Source: Rugalucina vietnamica (lineage: Eukaryota; Mollusca; Bivalvia; Lucinida; Lucinidae). Taken from it: a stretch of DNA of 64,000 nt. Positions 11,801 to 21,587 of the stretch are shown here, one piece after another. A model generated the notes under the pieces. That model searched no databases, was not told where the DNA came from, and saw only the letters and a program-made list of their open reading frames with translations. Made by a program: the position numbers and the translations under genes. Location: positions 18,099,957-18,163,956 of the forward strand of contig OZ024874.1 in the NCBI GenBank assembly GCA_964017185.1, read 5' to 3'. Position 1 is the first letter of the stretch, and each line of letters starts with the position of its first letter.

Positions 11801-14800
11801 TCCGGTGTGTATTTGCGTTCACATGCGCCATTTACTTACCCCGAGTAAAATTTGCACACCGGAGTATACTTTACACATTGTATTTTGGCGCATGCGAATT
11901 GGACTTTACTTTTGAGATTTGACAGAATTACAGAAGTTTGATCTTTTACTCCACTGAACTTTTTTTTTCAAAATGCCTGCATTCTGTTTCTGGATCCAGA
12001 TCAAAACAGACTGCTACACCAGAAAATGAAACTCCAATGAAATTAACGCCAGGTTAGGCACAAGCATATGGTTGGGGGTATAGTGTTTTACAAAAACAGT
12101 AGTTTTAATATAATTATATTCACACCCATGACAATTTTTTTAATTGTTGACAGACGCAATAAATTCATCAAATGAATTATGGAATTGTCTCTCTTCTTGA
12201 ACTTATTAGATCTATGATCCCTATTTCAGAGGGACAAAATTTAATGAGGTGCATGGCCAGAAAACATATTTTGCATTTCAAAAACAAAACCGGTGATAAG
12301 CTGCAAAGTAATTACCTGATAGGCCTAATAAATTGTAGAGTACACACATCAAGTCACCTTCCTGTTTGTGTCAGAGCTGTTCGAAAACCAATAATAATAA
12401 TAATAAAAAAAAGAAAAAGATTTTCTCAAGAAGCAGCTCATAATATAAACATGAAATAACAACAAATGCATTTTTTTTTTATTTCTCTTTCAGTTTCTGC
12501 TATTATATTCATCTCTTAGTTGAACAAAATTTAAATGTATAAAACATTCTTTGACCTAAAACTTGAGCCTAAAACAAAGGGATTGTTCATGGTTTGTTTA
12601 GTTCTATAATTGATCTTTCAACACCTACGCTGACAGGAGAATGTGTTAAGCTCAGATACAGAGCATAGTCTAAACTTAGATTACAAGTGGATATCCCTTC
12701 CCCCATTAATAGATTATCCATGGTTTCATATTTCAAAACATCCCAGTTTTCATCTGTGGCACAGGAGTAAAGTCAAAACTTGCAAACAATTTAAAACTTA
12801 ACTTTTTTTTAACTTTCACTGATAATCTGGCCTAACAAAACCTAGGTTTTGGATATACCTTTTAATACGGCAAAAATGATGCTGAAAATGAAATTAATAT
12901 TTCAAGCTAAAATATTGGCCTGTCCTTCATAATATCCCAACCTTATGTCCAGTCCTGTAGAAATATTCTCTGATAGCTCGGACCATTACCAAGGCAACTG
13001 GCAGTATAGCATTCACTCCTTCTTTACCGGTGGATGTCTTGATAAAATCAGCACCTACAAGGAACAGTGGATACATACTGGATTGGACAACATACAGGAA
13101 GCTGATTTCTAACGGAAAATATGTGACAACGGTCTATGCAGACTGAGTTCGCCTTTTCTTTAATCTCCCCACTTGAACAGATGGACTAGCTGACCACGCT
13201 TAAATATGACTATTAAAGTTGCCGCCTATACAGTAACCTATTTGCCAAATAATATTTGTTTTACTTAATTTTAAATCTTATCAAAATACTATTAAAATTG
13301 TGTTTTGAAGGTACTATCATTGAGATAAACCGTTTTAGAAAAACGGACTGTACATGCATATTTTATGCACATTTGATAGTCGAAATTATCGCATGGTGAA
13401 TTGGTGATAGTAAGAATTTTTACCCTAAGGCCTATGGGAGTTTAACATGGGAAATTTATATGAAGCATTATGATATTAAATGGTTGAACAGAAGAGAACA
13501 AAAACTTTTTTTCACTCAGATCGTAAACAGGTAAACATATAACTTTGAGTTCTAAAAATCTTAAATACTATCCTATCGGTATGTCACAGTTAGTATTTGT
13601 CTGTTTCTCAATGGTTTGGTCACTTTGTTAGTCTTGACTGTTTAAATCTTAAGTTTTAATAGCAATTTCTGGAATCTAAAAATAAAATTGATTCATGGAA
13701 TTACATGAGCTGCCTCATGAGAAAACCAACAGTCTGCATATGCAAAACCAAAGACGCAGATCAGCTTCAGGGTAACCGTGAAGCTGATCAGCGCCTTTGT
13801 TTTTGCTACACAGATAGTACAATTCTTCTACTTTCTAAATCCAAAATTTCCAGTCTCTAGACATCTTCTGGTCTTGTACAGCTCGGGTTGTGTCTGACTT
13901 GTTCAGAAACCACATAGTTGTTTTTTTATAATGTGGCTCATATCTTAAATGCATCGATAAAACTATATATATGTACCAACCTGCCATCATACAGGTCATA
14001 CTGGCTTTGTATATGTTGACAAACGACCCCAGCTCCCCAGTGGCCAAGATTGTCTTGAGATGGGCCTCCCCACAGGCTTCCTTCATTAGTCTCACTTCAT
14101 CATACACACCTGGAAATTGAATCAAACAGTTAAAGATGTGTTCAAAAATGAGCAACGTTTTGCTAACATATGAGCCGTGTCAATAATCGTCATGAGAAAA
14201 CAGGATTTTTGCCTATGCGAAAACAAAGGCGCAGATCAGCTGTGCAGTAACTGACATCTTCTGGTCGAAAACAAAGGCGCAGATCAGCTGTGCAGTAACT
14301 GCACAGGTGATCAGCGCCTTTGTTTTCGCTACACAGATAGTATAATTCCTCATCTACTTTCAACCAAATTTTCAAGATTCTAGCATTCTTCTGTAACTGT
14401 ACAGGCCGGTTTATGTCGGACCTGGTCGGAAACCATGAAGATAGTAGAAAACAAACCCAATAGGAATTGTTACAAGTCCCTGTGTACAGACCTAGACTGC
14501 CTTCAGAAGAGTTTACCAACAAACTTTCTTCCTTTGTTTGTCTTGAGATTCAATGTCCAAGTCAACATTTTTTCAGTCATGTTAGGACAGAGTAACATCC
14601 AAAGTATTAACCAGTCCAGTGGGGAATTAAAAGCTATGACTCAGTGCCAGTGCGGTTCAAGTTGCCAACCTCTTATTTGGCAATAGATAATTGATAGTCA
14701 AAAACACTATCACAGTAGTACTATCACAACAGCAATTATCACGATGCATCGATATATATCCGTATATTGATCTCTACTTACAACCCTAGGCTTAACCAAA

Positions 14801-17800
14801 ATGCAACAAACGCTTACACACATATATACCACAGCAGACAATTTGAGCCACAACACAAGAAAGCTAGTTCGACTTGGCCCAACACAACTGGGCTGTACAG
14901 TCACAGAAGCAGGCTAGAACCTTCAAATTTCGGATTTAAAAAGAAGAGAGATTGTACTTTCTCTGTAGCGAAAACAAAGGTGCTGATCAACTGTGCAGTT
15001 ACTGCAAAGCTGATCTGTGCCTTTGTTTCCGCATATGCAGTTTTCTGATGACCCAGCTCAGTACATTACGAAAACCTTCCCATGCAATGTACAAAAATTG
15101 TTTCAGCTGTAAAAATTGAAAATTTCACCAGAAAAAATGTTGATGTTTATAATAGTTGTGCTCAAAACATAAATCGTGGGTACATGTTAGAACTGCAATC
15201 TATGTTTTGGACCAAAAATAAGAAAAATACCATAGTATACCCCTGCATACCCCAGTTTTACTGTATAAAAGTGGGGTTTAAGGGGTAATTCATTGCACGG
15301 ACATGTTTTCCTGATGAGACTAAGCTTCCCTTACCTTTCCAGTCCCCAATTAGAGCTAGTTGTCTGTTGATGACAATGTCAATTTCTTTTGCACCATCGG
15401 CAACAGCCAGTCCGATCTCCTCTAACCTGGTCTTCAGAGGGGTCTGGCCTGCTGGGAACCCGGTTGCCACTGAAAAATGAAATGACATAAGATTAAGAAT
15501 GTATCAAGGCCTACAGATAGACAGCTTGAAAGGTCCATAGGAGAAGCTGACAACTTAGCCCACAGATTTTGATCAGTTTTACATCCATTTCAATATCATT
15601 TTATTCATATGAGATGAGATGGAGCAGTGATGAAATCAGCAACCTTAACCACCCAACAATAGGGGTAGCTTTCACACACAGAAGTTACCTTAAATAACTC
15701 CTCAGTCTTTATGTACAATACAGAAAATATTCTCATCACATATGGGCATATCATCCATACTGGTCTAACTATAACCTATGCCTTTTGATTACTTTCCCTT
15801 CAATAACACTGGACATGAATCAACATATAAATATTATATATAAACTTATAAATTTTACGAAAACAACTACACTTATAATACCCAAAGCCCCAGGTATCTA
15901 TGAAGCTTCAGTAGCTTTGAGAAAACAAACAGGGTCCTCCATCCAGATTAGATACAGAACACTCCTGTTATAACTTAACATTTTCATGCTCAACTCGCAC
16001 GAAAATAATTCAGATGAAAAATTGCTGACATTATCCTAAGTAATTACCTGAGGCAACTGGTATCTGTGAAGCTCCAGCAGCTTTTAGAGAAGTCACAGCA
16101 TCTTCCACCCGGCTGGGATAAACACAAACTGCCCCTACTGTTATACCTGGGGAATAAAACGTTCCATTGATCAATGGATTCCATGTCTTTCCAAATCCTT
16201 GACTGCAACTAACAATGACTGCATGATAATGTTGATTAATTTTGTTTTTAGTGATAAAGCTTTTTTAGACATCAGGAAAACATGTTGATGTAATATATAC
16301 CCCATTTTTATATAGCAAAACTGGGGTATGCAGCGGTATACCTATTTTTCTTATTCTTGCTAAACTAGTACATAGATTGTGGGTACTTGTTCGAACTACC
16401 TAGGCAGCCAAGGCGGTTCTAATGAGCACCCACAATCTATGTTTTTAGCGAAAATAAGAAAAATATAAAAAAATTCTTCTGAAGATTTTCAAATTTTACA
16501 ACTTAAAAATTTCTGCATATTGCATGGGCGTGTCTTTGTAATGAGAAAATAGAGAATTTCCCTTGAATGAATTGCATTGAAAAAAATATATATTTTTGTT
16601 CCACAATCTATTTCTGCAGTCCCTAATATTGCAAATTAATATACTGCAGCTTTCTAGAAGTGACTAAGTTTCTGTAATTATAACCTCAAATTATTTCTGA
16701 CAGTATAAGATTTAAGAAATCATGTTTTTAAGTTTTCAACTATGAAAAAAAAAAGAAAAAAAAAAAGCAAAATCAGAACCTTCACTTTGATAAATTGTAG
16801 TACAAATAGAAAATCTTACATATGAAATTTATTAAACGAGCCGTCAGTCGTTTTATCATGTGACTTTTAAAATAGGATTTCATCCCCTTCAAAGTGGACA
16901 TATTTCAATGAAAATTAACATTGTTGTTACGGATGTCGTCAATGACATTACCTATTCCCACAAAAGTGTTAATACATGTGTGGTCATAACAAGTTTTATT
17001 ACATGACGTTATCCTCTGAAAAAACAGTGAGGTCAATGACCTCAGGTCATATGATAAATTCTTTTCTTCAAGTTCTAGTCTCTGAGGCTTATACAGACCT
17101 GGTTTTGGAAGCACAGAAGACAGATTTTCTAACAAGCTGCACAAAAATGACACTACCTAGGTCTTGAACATCCATGGCCTTCAGGAGATCAGGCATTACA
17201 GGATGCTTGGCTTTAAAACACAGTCTGTTAACATTAGCCTGTGTGTCATCACCCGATAGCGTGGTGAGATCTATACATGTTACTGCCCTCAACAACCATG
17301 CAGCCTGAAGTACAAGATAAGAATAAGAAAGTAAGAGAAGTGATATAATCATGGAAAGTGGTGCTATATTAGCTATATTATTCTGAAAGACTTGCAAAAA
17401 CAAAGATGCAAAAACAAAGTTGCAAATATAAAGCTGTGAAAACCAAAAAAAAAAAAAAAAAATAATAATAATAAAAAAAATGTACAACTGATCACTGATC
17501 ATCTCCTTTGTTTTTGCTTCAATAGGAAAGTACAACCCCTCTTCTAAAACTTCAAACTTCTTCTGTGCCTGAACTCTTGTTTTTTGTCAGACCTAGTCAG
17601 AATCTCCAAAGTCAGGTTTTCTAATGATGCAGCTCATGTAAGGAGCCTGTACATGAGAAAACAAACAATTTGGGTTCTGACACAAACCAGCCTGTACAGT
17701 CACAGAAGATGGTCAGAGGCTGGAAATTCTGGATTTCTAGAAATATCTAGAAAGAAGAGGAATTGTACTATCTGTGTAGCGAAAATAAAGGGGCTGATCA

Positions 17801-17871
17801 GCTTCGCAGTTACTGCGTCTCTGTTTTCGCCTATGCAAATTGTTGGTTTTCCCATGCAGTGGCTCATATTG

Positions 17872-17903
<32 letters not shown>

Positions 17904-18259
17904 GTAGTTTTACGTCCCTTTCAAGATTATTTCAGCTCATATGAGACGGGCCAATCAGTAGGTGGAGCGAAAACGGGAGAACCCCGAGAAAAAACACCTC
18001 ACACACCCGCAAGCAGAACTTGGCTTGTTTCACATGTTGCCATGTGCGGGGCTCGAACCCACACCAGTCACAGCAGTGAGATGATCGAGTGATTAAGAAA
18101 CAGCGCTCTTAACCGCTCAGCCTAGGGGACCGCCGGGCTCATATTGTGTTCATTACTATACCTGCCACTGTTTCTTGACTGTACGTCTGGTGCCCAGCTG
18201 CTCTGCTCTGCGCTTTGTGGCTGGGAGGTTGACATACACATTCTGAACCCATGAGGGGT
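7421..18259 (-). CDS. DERA: Deoxyribose-phosphate aldolase, first exon not found
   Basis: The enzyme reversibly splits 2-deoxyribose-5-phosphate into glyceraldehyde-3-phosphate and acetaldehyde (deoxynucleoside catabolism, cytosol). Seven coding exons on the minus strand, in transcript order, are 18259-18162, 17304-17157, 16146-16048, 15469-15335, 14109-13981, 13054-12942 and 7627-7421. All junctions have GT donors and AG acceptors, and the phases fit. They total 929 nt: about 308 codons, a stop and part of a split codon, against about 318 residues in vertebrate DERA. Visible family motifs are FIDLTTLSGDD-like (here CIDLTTLSGDDTQAN), CVYPSRV, VATGFPAGQ, KEIDIVINR, LKTILATGELG, FIKTSTGKEG with the Schiff-base lysine, and GFKPAGGIRS with the second active-site lysine. 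The C-terminus ends in PMS as in animal enzymes. No stop or frameshift is present. Only an initial exon of about 8-10 codons is missing, ending in a G that completes an Asp codon. Confidence 0.96.
8825..8864 (+). repeat. (ATT)n microsatellite
   Basis: About 13 uninterrupted ATT units. Confidence 0.95.
8940..9165 (-). mobile_element. Diverged copy of the E retro-fragment family (3' end)
   Basis: The words GTAAAAGTAGGCAGTGATCAGG, AATCAGGTACTTATAC and CATATCGTAAGCCGAATGAGC match the reverse complement of the 3' end of the element at 49716-50600. The match is interrupted and diverged, so this is an old copy. Confidence 0.6.
10021..10688 (+). mobile_element. Mariner-like non-autonomous element (~670 bp)
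   Basis: Terminal inverted repeats are GGGTTGATCGGAAAGTTCGT at the left and ACTTTCCGATCACCCC at the right, with a further ATAAAAATG/CATTTTTAT match. The interior encodes no transposase. Repeats starting near GATCGGAAAGT fit Tc1/mariner relatives, but the superfamily is an inference because no clean target duplication is seen. Confidence 0.65.
11231..11906 (+). mobile_element. TA-flanked inverted-repeat element with repetitive arms
   Basis: AAGTCCAATTCGCATGCGC at the left mirrors GCGCATGCGAATTGGACTT at the right, each flanked by TA. The arms continue inward for about 75 bases, built from recurring GTAAATATACTCCGGTGTG words. A further internal copy lies around 11690-11860. No protein is encoded. 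The TA duplication fits Tc1/mariner-type integration. Confidence 0.75.
12942..13054 (-). CDS. DERA: DERA exon with the Schiff-base lysine
   Basis: It encodes ADFIKTSTGKEGVNAILPVA and continues to YFYRTGHK. The acceptor is TTGTAG and the donor GTTGGG. The lysine of FIKTSTG is the Schiff-base-forming residue known for class I DeoC/DERA aldolases. It joins upstream in phase 1, through a split glycine codon. Confidence 0.96.
13707..13940 (+). mobile_element. MITE family A copy (forward) in a DERA intron
   Basis: Ends GAGCTGCCTCATGAGAAAAC and ATAATGTGGCTCA. The internal hairpin pairs GCAGATCAGCTTCA with GAAGCTGATCAGCGC around GGGTAACC. It ends 40 bases from the splice donor of the exon at 13981-14109. 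Confidence 0.8.
13981..14109 (-). CDS. DERA: DERA exon, LKTILATGELG segment
   Basis: It encodes VYDEVRLMKEACGEAHLKTI, continues with LATGELGSFVNIYKA and ends CMMAG across the junction. Acceptor AG at 14110-14111 and donor GT at 13979-13980. The ACGEAHLKTILATGEL block is highly conserved in animal DERA. Confidence 0.96.
14171..14434 (+). mobile_element. MITE family A copy with internal partial duplication
   Basis: It starts GAGCCGTGTC. The left half of the internal hairpin (CGAAAACAAAGGCGCAGATC) occurs twice, separated by a short TCTTCTGGT stretch that comes from the far side of the family sequence. This looks like a slip or template switch during copying. The right end stops at CGGAAACCATG, short of the terminal repeat. 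Confidence 0.75.
14844..15060 (-). mobile_element. MITE family A copy (reverse) in a DERA intron
   Basis: GAGCCACAACAC at the left and GATGACCCAGCTC at the right. It contains GGGCTGTACAGTCACAGAAG and a hairpin around GATCAACTGTGCAGTTACTG. It abuts the MITE family B copy at 15064. Confidence 0.75.
15064..15316 (+). mobile_element. MITE family B copy beside a DERA splice donor
   Basis: CATTACGAAAACCTTCCCATG at the left and CGGACATGTTTTCCTGATGA at the right. The interior has the family words ACATAAATCGTGGGTACATG, CCCCTGCATACCCCAG and AGTGGGGTTTAAGGGG. It ends 18 bases from the 5' splice site of the exon at 15335-15469. Confidence 0.75.
15335..15469 (-). CDS. DERA: DERA exon, VATGFPAGQ segment
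   Basis: It encodes the end of a split Val, ATGFPAGQTPLKTRLEEIGL, the KEIDIVINR strand and DWKG. Acceptor TTTTTCAG and donor GTAAGG. Joins on both sides are in phase 1. Confidence 0.96.
16048..16146 (-). CDS. DERA: DERA exon, CVYPSRV segment
   Basis: It encodes ITVGAVCVYPSRVEDAVTSL then KAAGASQIPVAS. Acceptor CCCCAG and donor GTAATT. AVCVYPxRV is a hallmark of the aldolase barrel in this family. Confidence 0.96.
16270..16543 (+). mobile_element. MITE family B copy in a DERA intron
   Basis: CATCAGGAAAACATG at the left and GGCGTGTCTTTGTAATG at the right. The centre carries the conserved palindrome TGTGGGTACTTG...GAGCACCCACA around a GC-rich AGGCAGCCAAGGCGG. Confidence 0.75.
16820..17050 (+). 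repeat. Relative of the 59865 hairpin element, right arm lost
   Basis: CATATGAAATTTATTAAACG followed by AGCC and then TTTTATCATGTGAC and later text match 59880-60150. The right arm of the hairpin is missing, so the sequence passes straight from the loop region to the right flank. The remaining homology includes AACATTGTTGTTACGGATGTCGTCAATGAC. Confidence 0.65.
17157..17304 (-). CDS. DERA: DERA exon, TCIDLTTLSGDD segment
   Basis: It encodes AAWLLRAVTCIDLTTLSGDD and continues through HPVMPDLLKAMDVQDLG. Acceptor TTCAG and donor GTAGTG. Phase 0 at its start, phase 1 at its end. Confidence 0.96.
17395..17640 (+). mobile_element. Degraded MITE family A copy (forward)
   Basis: The right half is clear (CTCCTTTGTTTTTGCTTC, CTTCTGTGCCTGAAC, TGATGCAGCTCAT). 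The left half is broken by an A tract (17443-17463) followed by AAT units. It lies back to back with the next copy. Confidence 0.55.
17643..17866 (-). mobile_element. MITE family A copy (reverse)
   Basis: GAGCCTGTACATGAGAAAAC at the left and CCCATGCAGTGGCTCAT at the right, with ACCAGCCTGTACAGTCACAG and a hairpin around GATCAGCTTCGCAGTTACTG. Confidence 0.75.
17871..18124 (-). mobile_element. tRNA-derived SINE, minus strand
   Basis: On the minus strand it reads a tRNA-like head with A box GGCTGAGCGGTTAAGAGCGC (18102-18121) and B box GGTTCGAGCCC (18050-18060). A body with GTTCTCCCGTTTTCGC and CAGCTCATATGAGACGG-type words follows, then a poly(A) tail (T-run at 17871-17900 on plus). The A and B boxes are internal RNA polymerase III promoter elements. 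It starts 38 bases from the DERA exon at 18162. Further copies lie at 50791 and, partial, at 28128. Confidence 0.85.
18162..18259 (-). CDS. DERA: DERA exon 2 (first exon recognised)
   Basis: It encodes the end of a split Asp codon, then PSWVQNVYVNLPATKRRAEQ and TRRTVKKQWQ. Acceptor TTTTCCAG at its 5' end and donor GTATAG. The RRTVKKxWQ motif identifies the N-terminal region of animal DERA. The upstream exon with the start codon was not found by eye. Confidence 0.95.
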
Positions 18260-19075
18260 CTGGAAAATATTATATATTGTGTGTGACAGCCTGACAGGAC
18301 AGTCAAAATTTAACATAGAGATATCTTGGGCCAAAATTAAAATTATATTTGTTTCCCCTTACCCGACCGACCCTAAAAAATTGCCCCTACCCAAAAAATT
18401 TTATTGCAATTTTTCATACAAGATTATTTTTTTTTATTATTGTTAATTACAGAGAGGCTAAAATTTCATGTTTTAGAATTATAAATTGAATTATTGTCTG
18501 ATAATGCATTCAATGATAGCCTTCTAGGTAAGTATTATTTCTGCAATCAAGTTTTAGCTGTATTAGAACAACTAAAATCCAAATTTCAATCTATATAAAA
18601 CCTGAGAAACTAAAAATAAAATAATATTCCGACCGACCAACCCACACCTGAGAAACAGAGTCGGGTAAGGTGAAACAAAAATATTTCTAAGGTTGGCCTT
18701 GTTTCAAAATAAATTTTAAAATGAAAGGTTAAATTGACTGAAATTTTGGTTTAATCATGGGTTAATAGGTTGATTACACATCTTCCTGCCACAGTCCCCC
18801 AGGGGGGGTACTCTGAAATTTTCTGTATACATAGGCGAGGCTGACTTTTTTGGGGTCAAAATTTTGAATTTCCGTATTTTTTTGGGTTTTCAGAAAAACT
18901 AGTTATTTTTTAGGGTAGTGAGCTTTTTATGGATATTTTTTTGGGGTCATGCCTTTTCTGAATTATTTTTTTGGGGTCATCTATAATTCTAAGTAATTTT
19001 TTGGGTTTTGCACATTTCTTGGGAAATCTCTTTATTTCTATAAAGATAAGAGTGGCTTACACTTATGTCTTACAA

Positions 19076-19633
19076 CATCAGGAAAACATGTCCGTGTAAT
19101 GTATACCCCCTTAAACCCCACTTTTATATAGTGAAACTGGGGTATGCAGGGGTATACCTATTTTTCTTATTTTTGCTCCAAAACATAAATTGTGGATACT
19201 CGTTAGAACCGCCTCGGCGAGGCGGTTCTAACATGTACCCACAATCTGTGTTTTGAGCAAAAATAAGAAAAATATCAAAATTTATCAGCCATTACGGAAA
19301 CATCTCCGTTTGCACAAAGTATTCTATAATTTAGCTGATTTTGACTGTATTTTTGCATTAATTACACTTGTTGTCCATAAAATCATGTATTTTGAGTATC
19401 TGTTATGATCACCTCATGGATTAGATGATAACAGACGCCCACAATATATAATTTCATGGATTAATATTAAGAATCGATAATTTCATACCTACCCCTGATT
19501 TCCCCTATTTTTACTATATGTAAGGTGCAAATCTGGGGTAGCTTTCATACGGAGATGTTTCCATGATGTAAAAATTTTCAATTTTCAAAGCTAAAAAAAT
19601 CTCTGTTTATTGCATGGGCATGTTTTCGTAATG
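19076..19633 (+). mobile_element. MITE family B copy, split by a nested relative
   Basis: CATCAGGAAAACATGTCCGTG at the left and GGGCATGTTTTCGTAATG at the right, with the central palindrome GAACCGCCTCGGCGAGGCGG. Between its right half-sites sits another inverted-repeat insert at 19290-19568. Confidence 0.75.
19290..19568 (+). mobile_element. Diverged B-like element nested in a B copy
   Basis: CATTACGGAAACATCTCCGT at the left mirrors ACGGAGATGTTTCCATGATG at the right. The interior carries its own GGGTAGC and ACAGACGCCCACAAT words resembling a diverged family B centre. Confidence 0.65.
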
Positions 19634-20005
19634 AGGCCTAAAGATTCAGTTTTGTTTGCGACCATGCCTTATGACTGGTCTCGGTGAAATTTTGGAAGCT
19701 TGATCAAGATGATGTTGTTTGTATTGCAAATCAAATGGAATCAAAAGCATCATAAGATTTACACTTTGAGAATAAATAAAATCTTTAAATTTTAACCAAC
19801 TTGGTATTTATTTCCTAGTTCCTACATATACTAACTGTATTGTGACGTGTTCTGTTGGTTGGTTGGTTGATTTGGGATTTAACGTCCCACCAACAGCTTA
19901 GATCATATGGATGTGATAAAATTTCATCAATAGGCATAAAAAAGATGAATAGTCGTACATGTAATTTTTTGGGGTAAGCTAAAAGTTCAAGTATTTTTTG
20001 GGGTA

Positions 20006-20690
20006 TGGCAAGCCGTTTGCACAATAAGTCGAGAAACTAAGGTTTACGATCGGGAATCCTAGGTTTATGCGAGAAACATAGGATAGTAAATCACTATCCG
20101 TGGTTTCTCATCGGTAAACCAGGGTTTCTCATCGGCTATCCTAGGATTCTCAATGAAGCAGTCAGAAACCCGGGATAGTACTTAAAAACCATAGTTTCCC
20201 GATCATTTAATGCGCCAAATGCACAATTAGTCGAGAATCATAGGTTTCCATTGAAAACCTAGTCTTTTAATTAACTATCATAGGTTTCAATTTTACTATC
20301 CGTGGTTTCTGTCACAAACCGTGGTTTACCGCACACCGTTTGCACAATAAGTCGAGAAACTTAGGTTTGTGATCGGGAATCATAGGTTTATGCGAGAAAC
20401 CTAGGATAGTAAATCACTATCCGTGGTTTCTCATCGATAAACCCGGGTTTCTCATCGGCCATCTGTGGTTTTAAAATTACAATTTCATTTTCGAAATATA
20501 TCGTTGTTAAACCCTGGTTTTAACTTGAAAACTCGAGTTTTCCCGAATAGTCAGCTCGCCGTTTGCACAATAAGTCGAGAATCCTAAGTTTATAATCGGG
20601 AATCCTAGGTTTATGCGAGAAACCTAGGATAGTAAATCACTATCCGTGGTTTCTCATCGGGAAACCAGGATTCCCAAGTTTGCCAATTTG
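20006..20690 (+). repeat. Left arm: three repeat units with built-in hairpins
   Basis: Units start near 20012, 20336 and 20559, so spacing is about 325 and 223 bases. Each unit contains a 40-base hairpin: GAGAAACC pairs with GGTTTCTC, then GGATAGT pairs with ACTATCC around an AAATC loop (unit 1: 20071-20110). The rest of each unit recombines the words GGTTTCTCATCGG, CTATCCTAGG, AAACC and GATCGGGAATC. Confidence 0.85.
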
Positions 20691-20756
20691 ATATCTTACT
20701 TTTATTATATAGCTATAAATATCAAATGGTTAAAACATAGGGATAAAAGCCGAGTA

Positions 20757-20792
20757 ACAAGTGTGCAGATATCAAATGATATCGGCACACTT
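20757..20792. repeat. Short hairpin with GATATC arms
   Basis: AAGTGTGC pairs with GCACACTT, then one mismatch, then GATATC pairs with GATATC around AAAT. Confidence 0.8.
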
Positions 20793-20892
20793 ACTTGATA
20801 TTGCACACTTTGCTAAAAGCGAAAAAATCGTATTGTAAATCCTTGCCATTATTTTTACTTTAGGGTCATCTTGCAAAATAGTTAATTTGGGA

Positions 20893-20965
20893 CGTCAGCT
20901 CTAATGACGTCATCTACATCTGACGTCGCGTGGAAAATGACGTCATAGCGATCCGAAACGTCAAC
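20893..20965. promoter_or_regulatory. Cluster of CRE-like TGACGTCA sites
   Basis: Within about 70 bases there are GACGTCAG, two TGACGTCAT, TGACGTCG and ACGTCAAC words. TGACGTCA is the known CREB/ATF binding site. Function in this place is unproven. Confidence 0.45.
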
Positions 20966-21223
20966 TGAAGTTTGACACTTTCAGATTTAAGCAATTCAAG
21001 CCGAAAAAAGAAAAAAAAATGTCAGAAATAATGATTCAATTGCAAAATTTGCTTCTGAAAAGTAACAGTGCAAAAGTGATATCATTTGATATTGCACTAG
21101 TGCAAAAATGATATCACCTTTGGATATTATCGCAGATTTTGTGTAGATATTTAAATTTTTTAATGTTTACTCTCAACAAAACATAAAACATGACACAGAA
21201 ATATTTATAGCTATATAATAAAA

Positions 21224-21345
21224 GGGTTATTGCACTGATATCGGTGAATATTGTCCCTCGTTGGGATATCTACGGACGCTCGCAAGCTCGCGTCCTTCGA
21301 TATCCCAACTCGGGACAATATTCACCGATATCAGTGCAATAACCC
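21224..21345. repeat. Hairpin H1 (122 nt, TC/TC steps)
   Basis: A 34-bp perfect outer stem (GGGTTATTGCAC...GTGCAATAACCC) is followed by a TC/TC step, an 11-bp stem GTTGGGATATC/GATATCCCAAC, a TAC/TTC step, a 6-bp stem GGACGC/GCGTCC, a second TC/TC step and a GC/GC tip around AA. On the minus strand the steps read GA/GA. Confidence 0.9.
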
Positions 21346-21420
21346 TATATTATTATATGGCAAGTGATGAAATATAGAGAAATATGTATTAAATATAACC
21401 AATATTTGAAAAAGTTATAT

Positions 21421-21472
21421 TTTCACATGTGAAAATATAAAAGAGTTATATTTTCACATGTGAAAATATAAG
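21421..21472. repeat. Two tandem perfect ACATGT-centred palindromes
   Basis: A 24-base perfect palindrome, TATATTTTCACA joined to TGTGAAAATATA, occurs twice, separated by AAGAGT. Confidence 0.95.
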
Positions 21473-21587
21473 ATTTGGGAATACGCAAATTACGATTCCA
21501 CCGTTTCATTTCTAATTTATACATAACTAAATTTTATAATCTATGCTATTGTTGACGCAATGAACGTTCACACACAATAGCGACGTA

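Larger units (their letters stand above)
7628..12941 (-). other. DERA large last intron
   Basis: A 5.3 kb intron with no coding exon. It holds an ATT microsatellite (8825-8864), a decayed copy of the E retro-fragment family (about 8940-9165), and two inverted-repeat elements at 10021-10688 and 11231-11906. The remaining parts (7628-8820, 9166-10020, 11907-12941) show nothing I can name. Confidence 0.75.

Noticed and set aside
14435..14686. 83-codon plus-strand frame in a DERA intron
   Set aside because: No domain and no splice context. It begins at the broken edge of a MITE.
18049..18122. Possible tRNA gene with A and B boxes
   Set aside because: The boxes belong to a SINE with a body and a poly(A) tail that recurs elsewhere in the window; the acceptor stem of a functional tRNA is not formed.
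20006..20690. Possible CRISPR-like array because of regularly spaced repeats
   Set aside because: The units are themselves composed of repeats, spacing is irregular, there are no unique spacers or cas genes, and the host is an animal.
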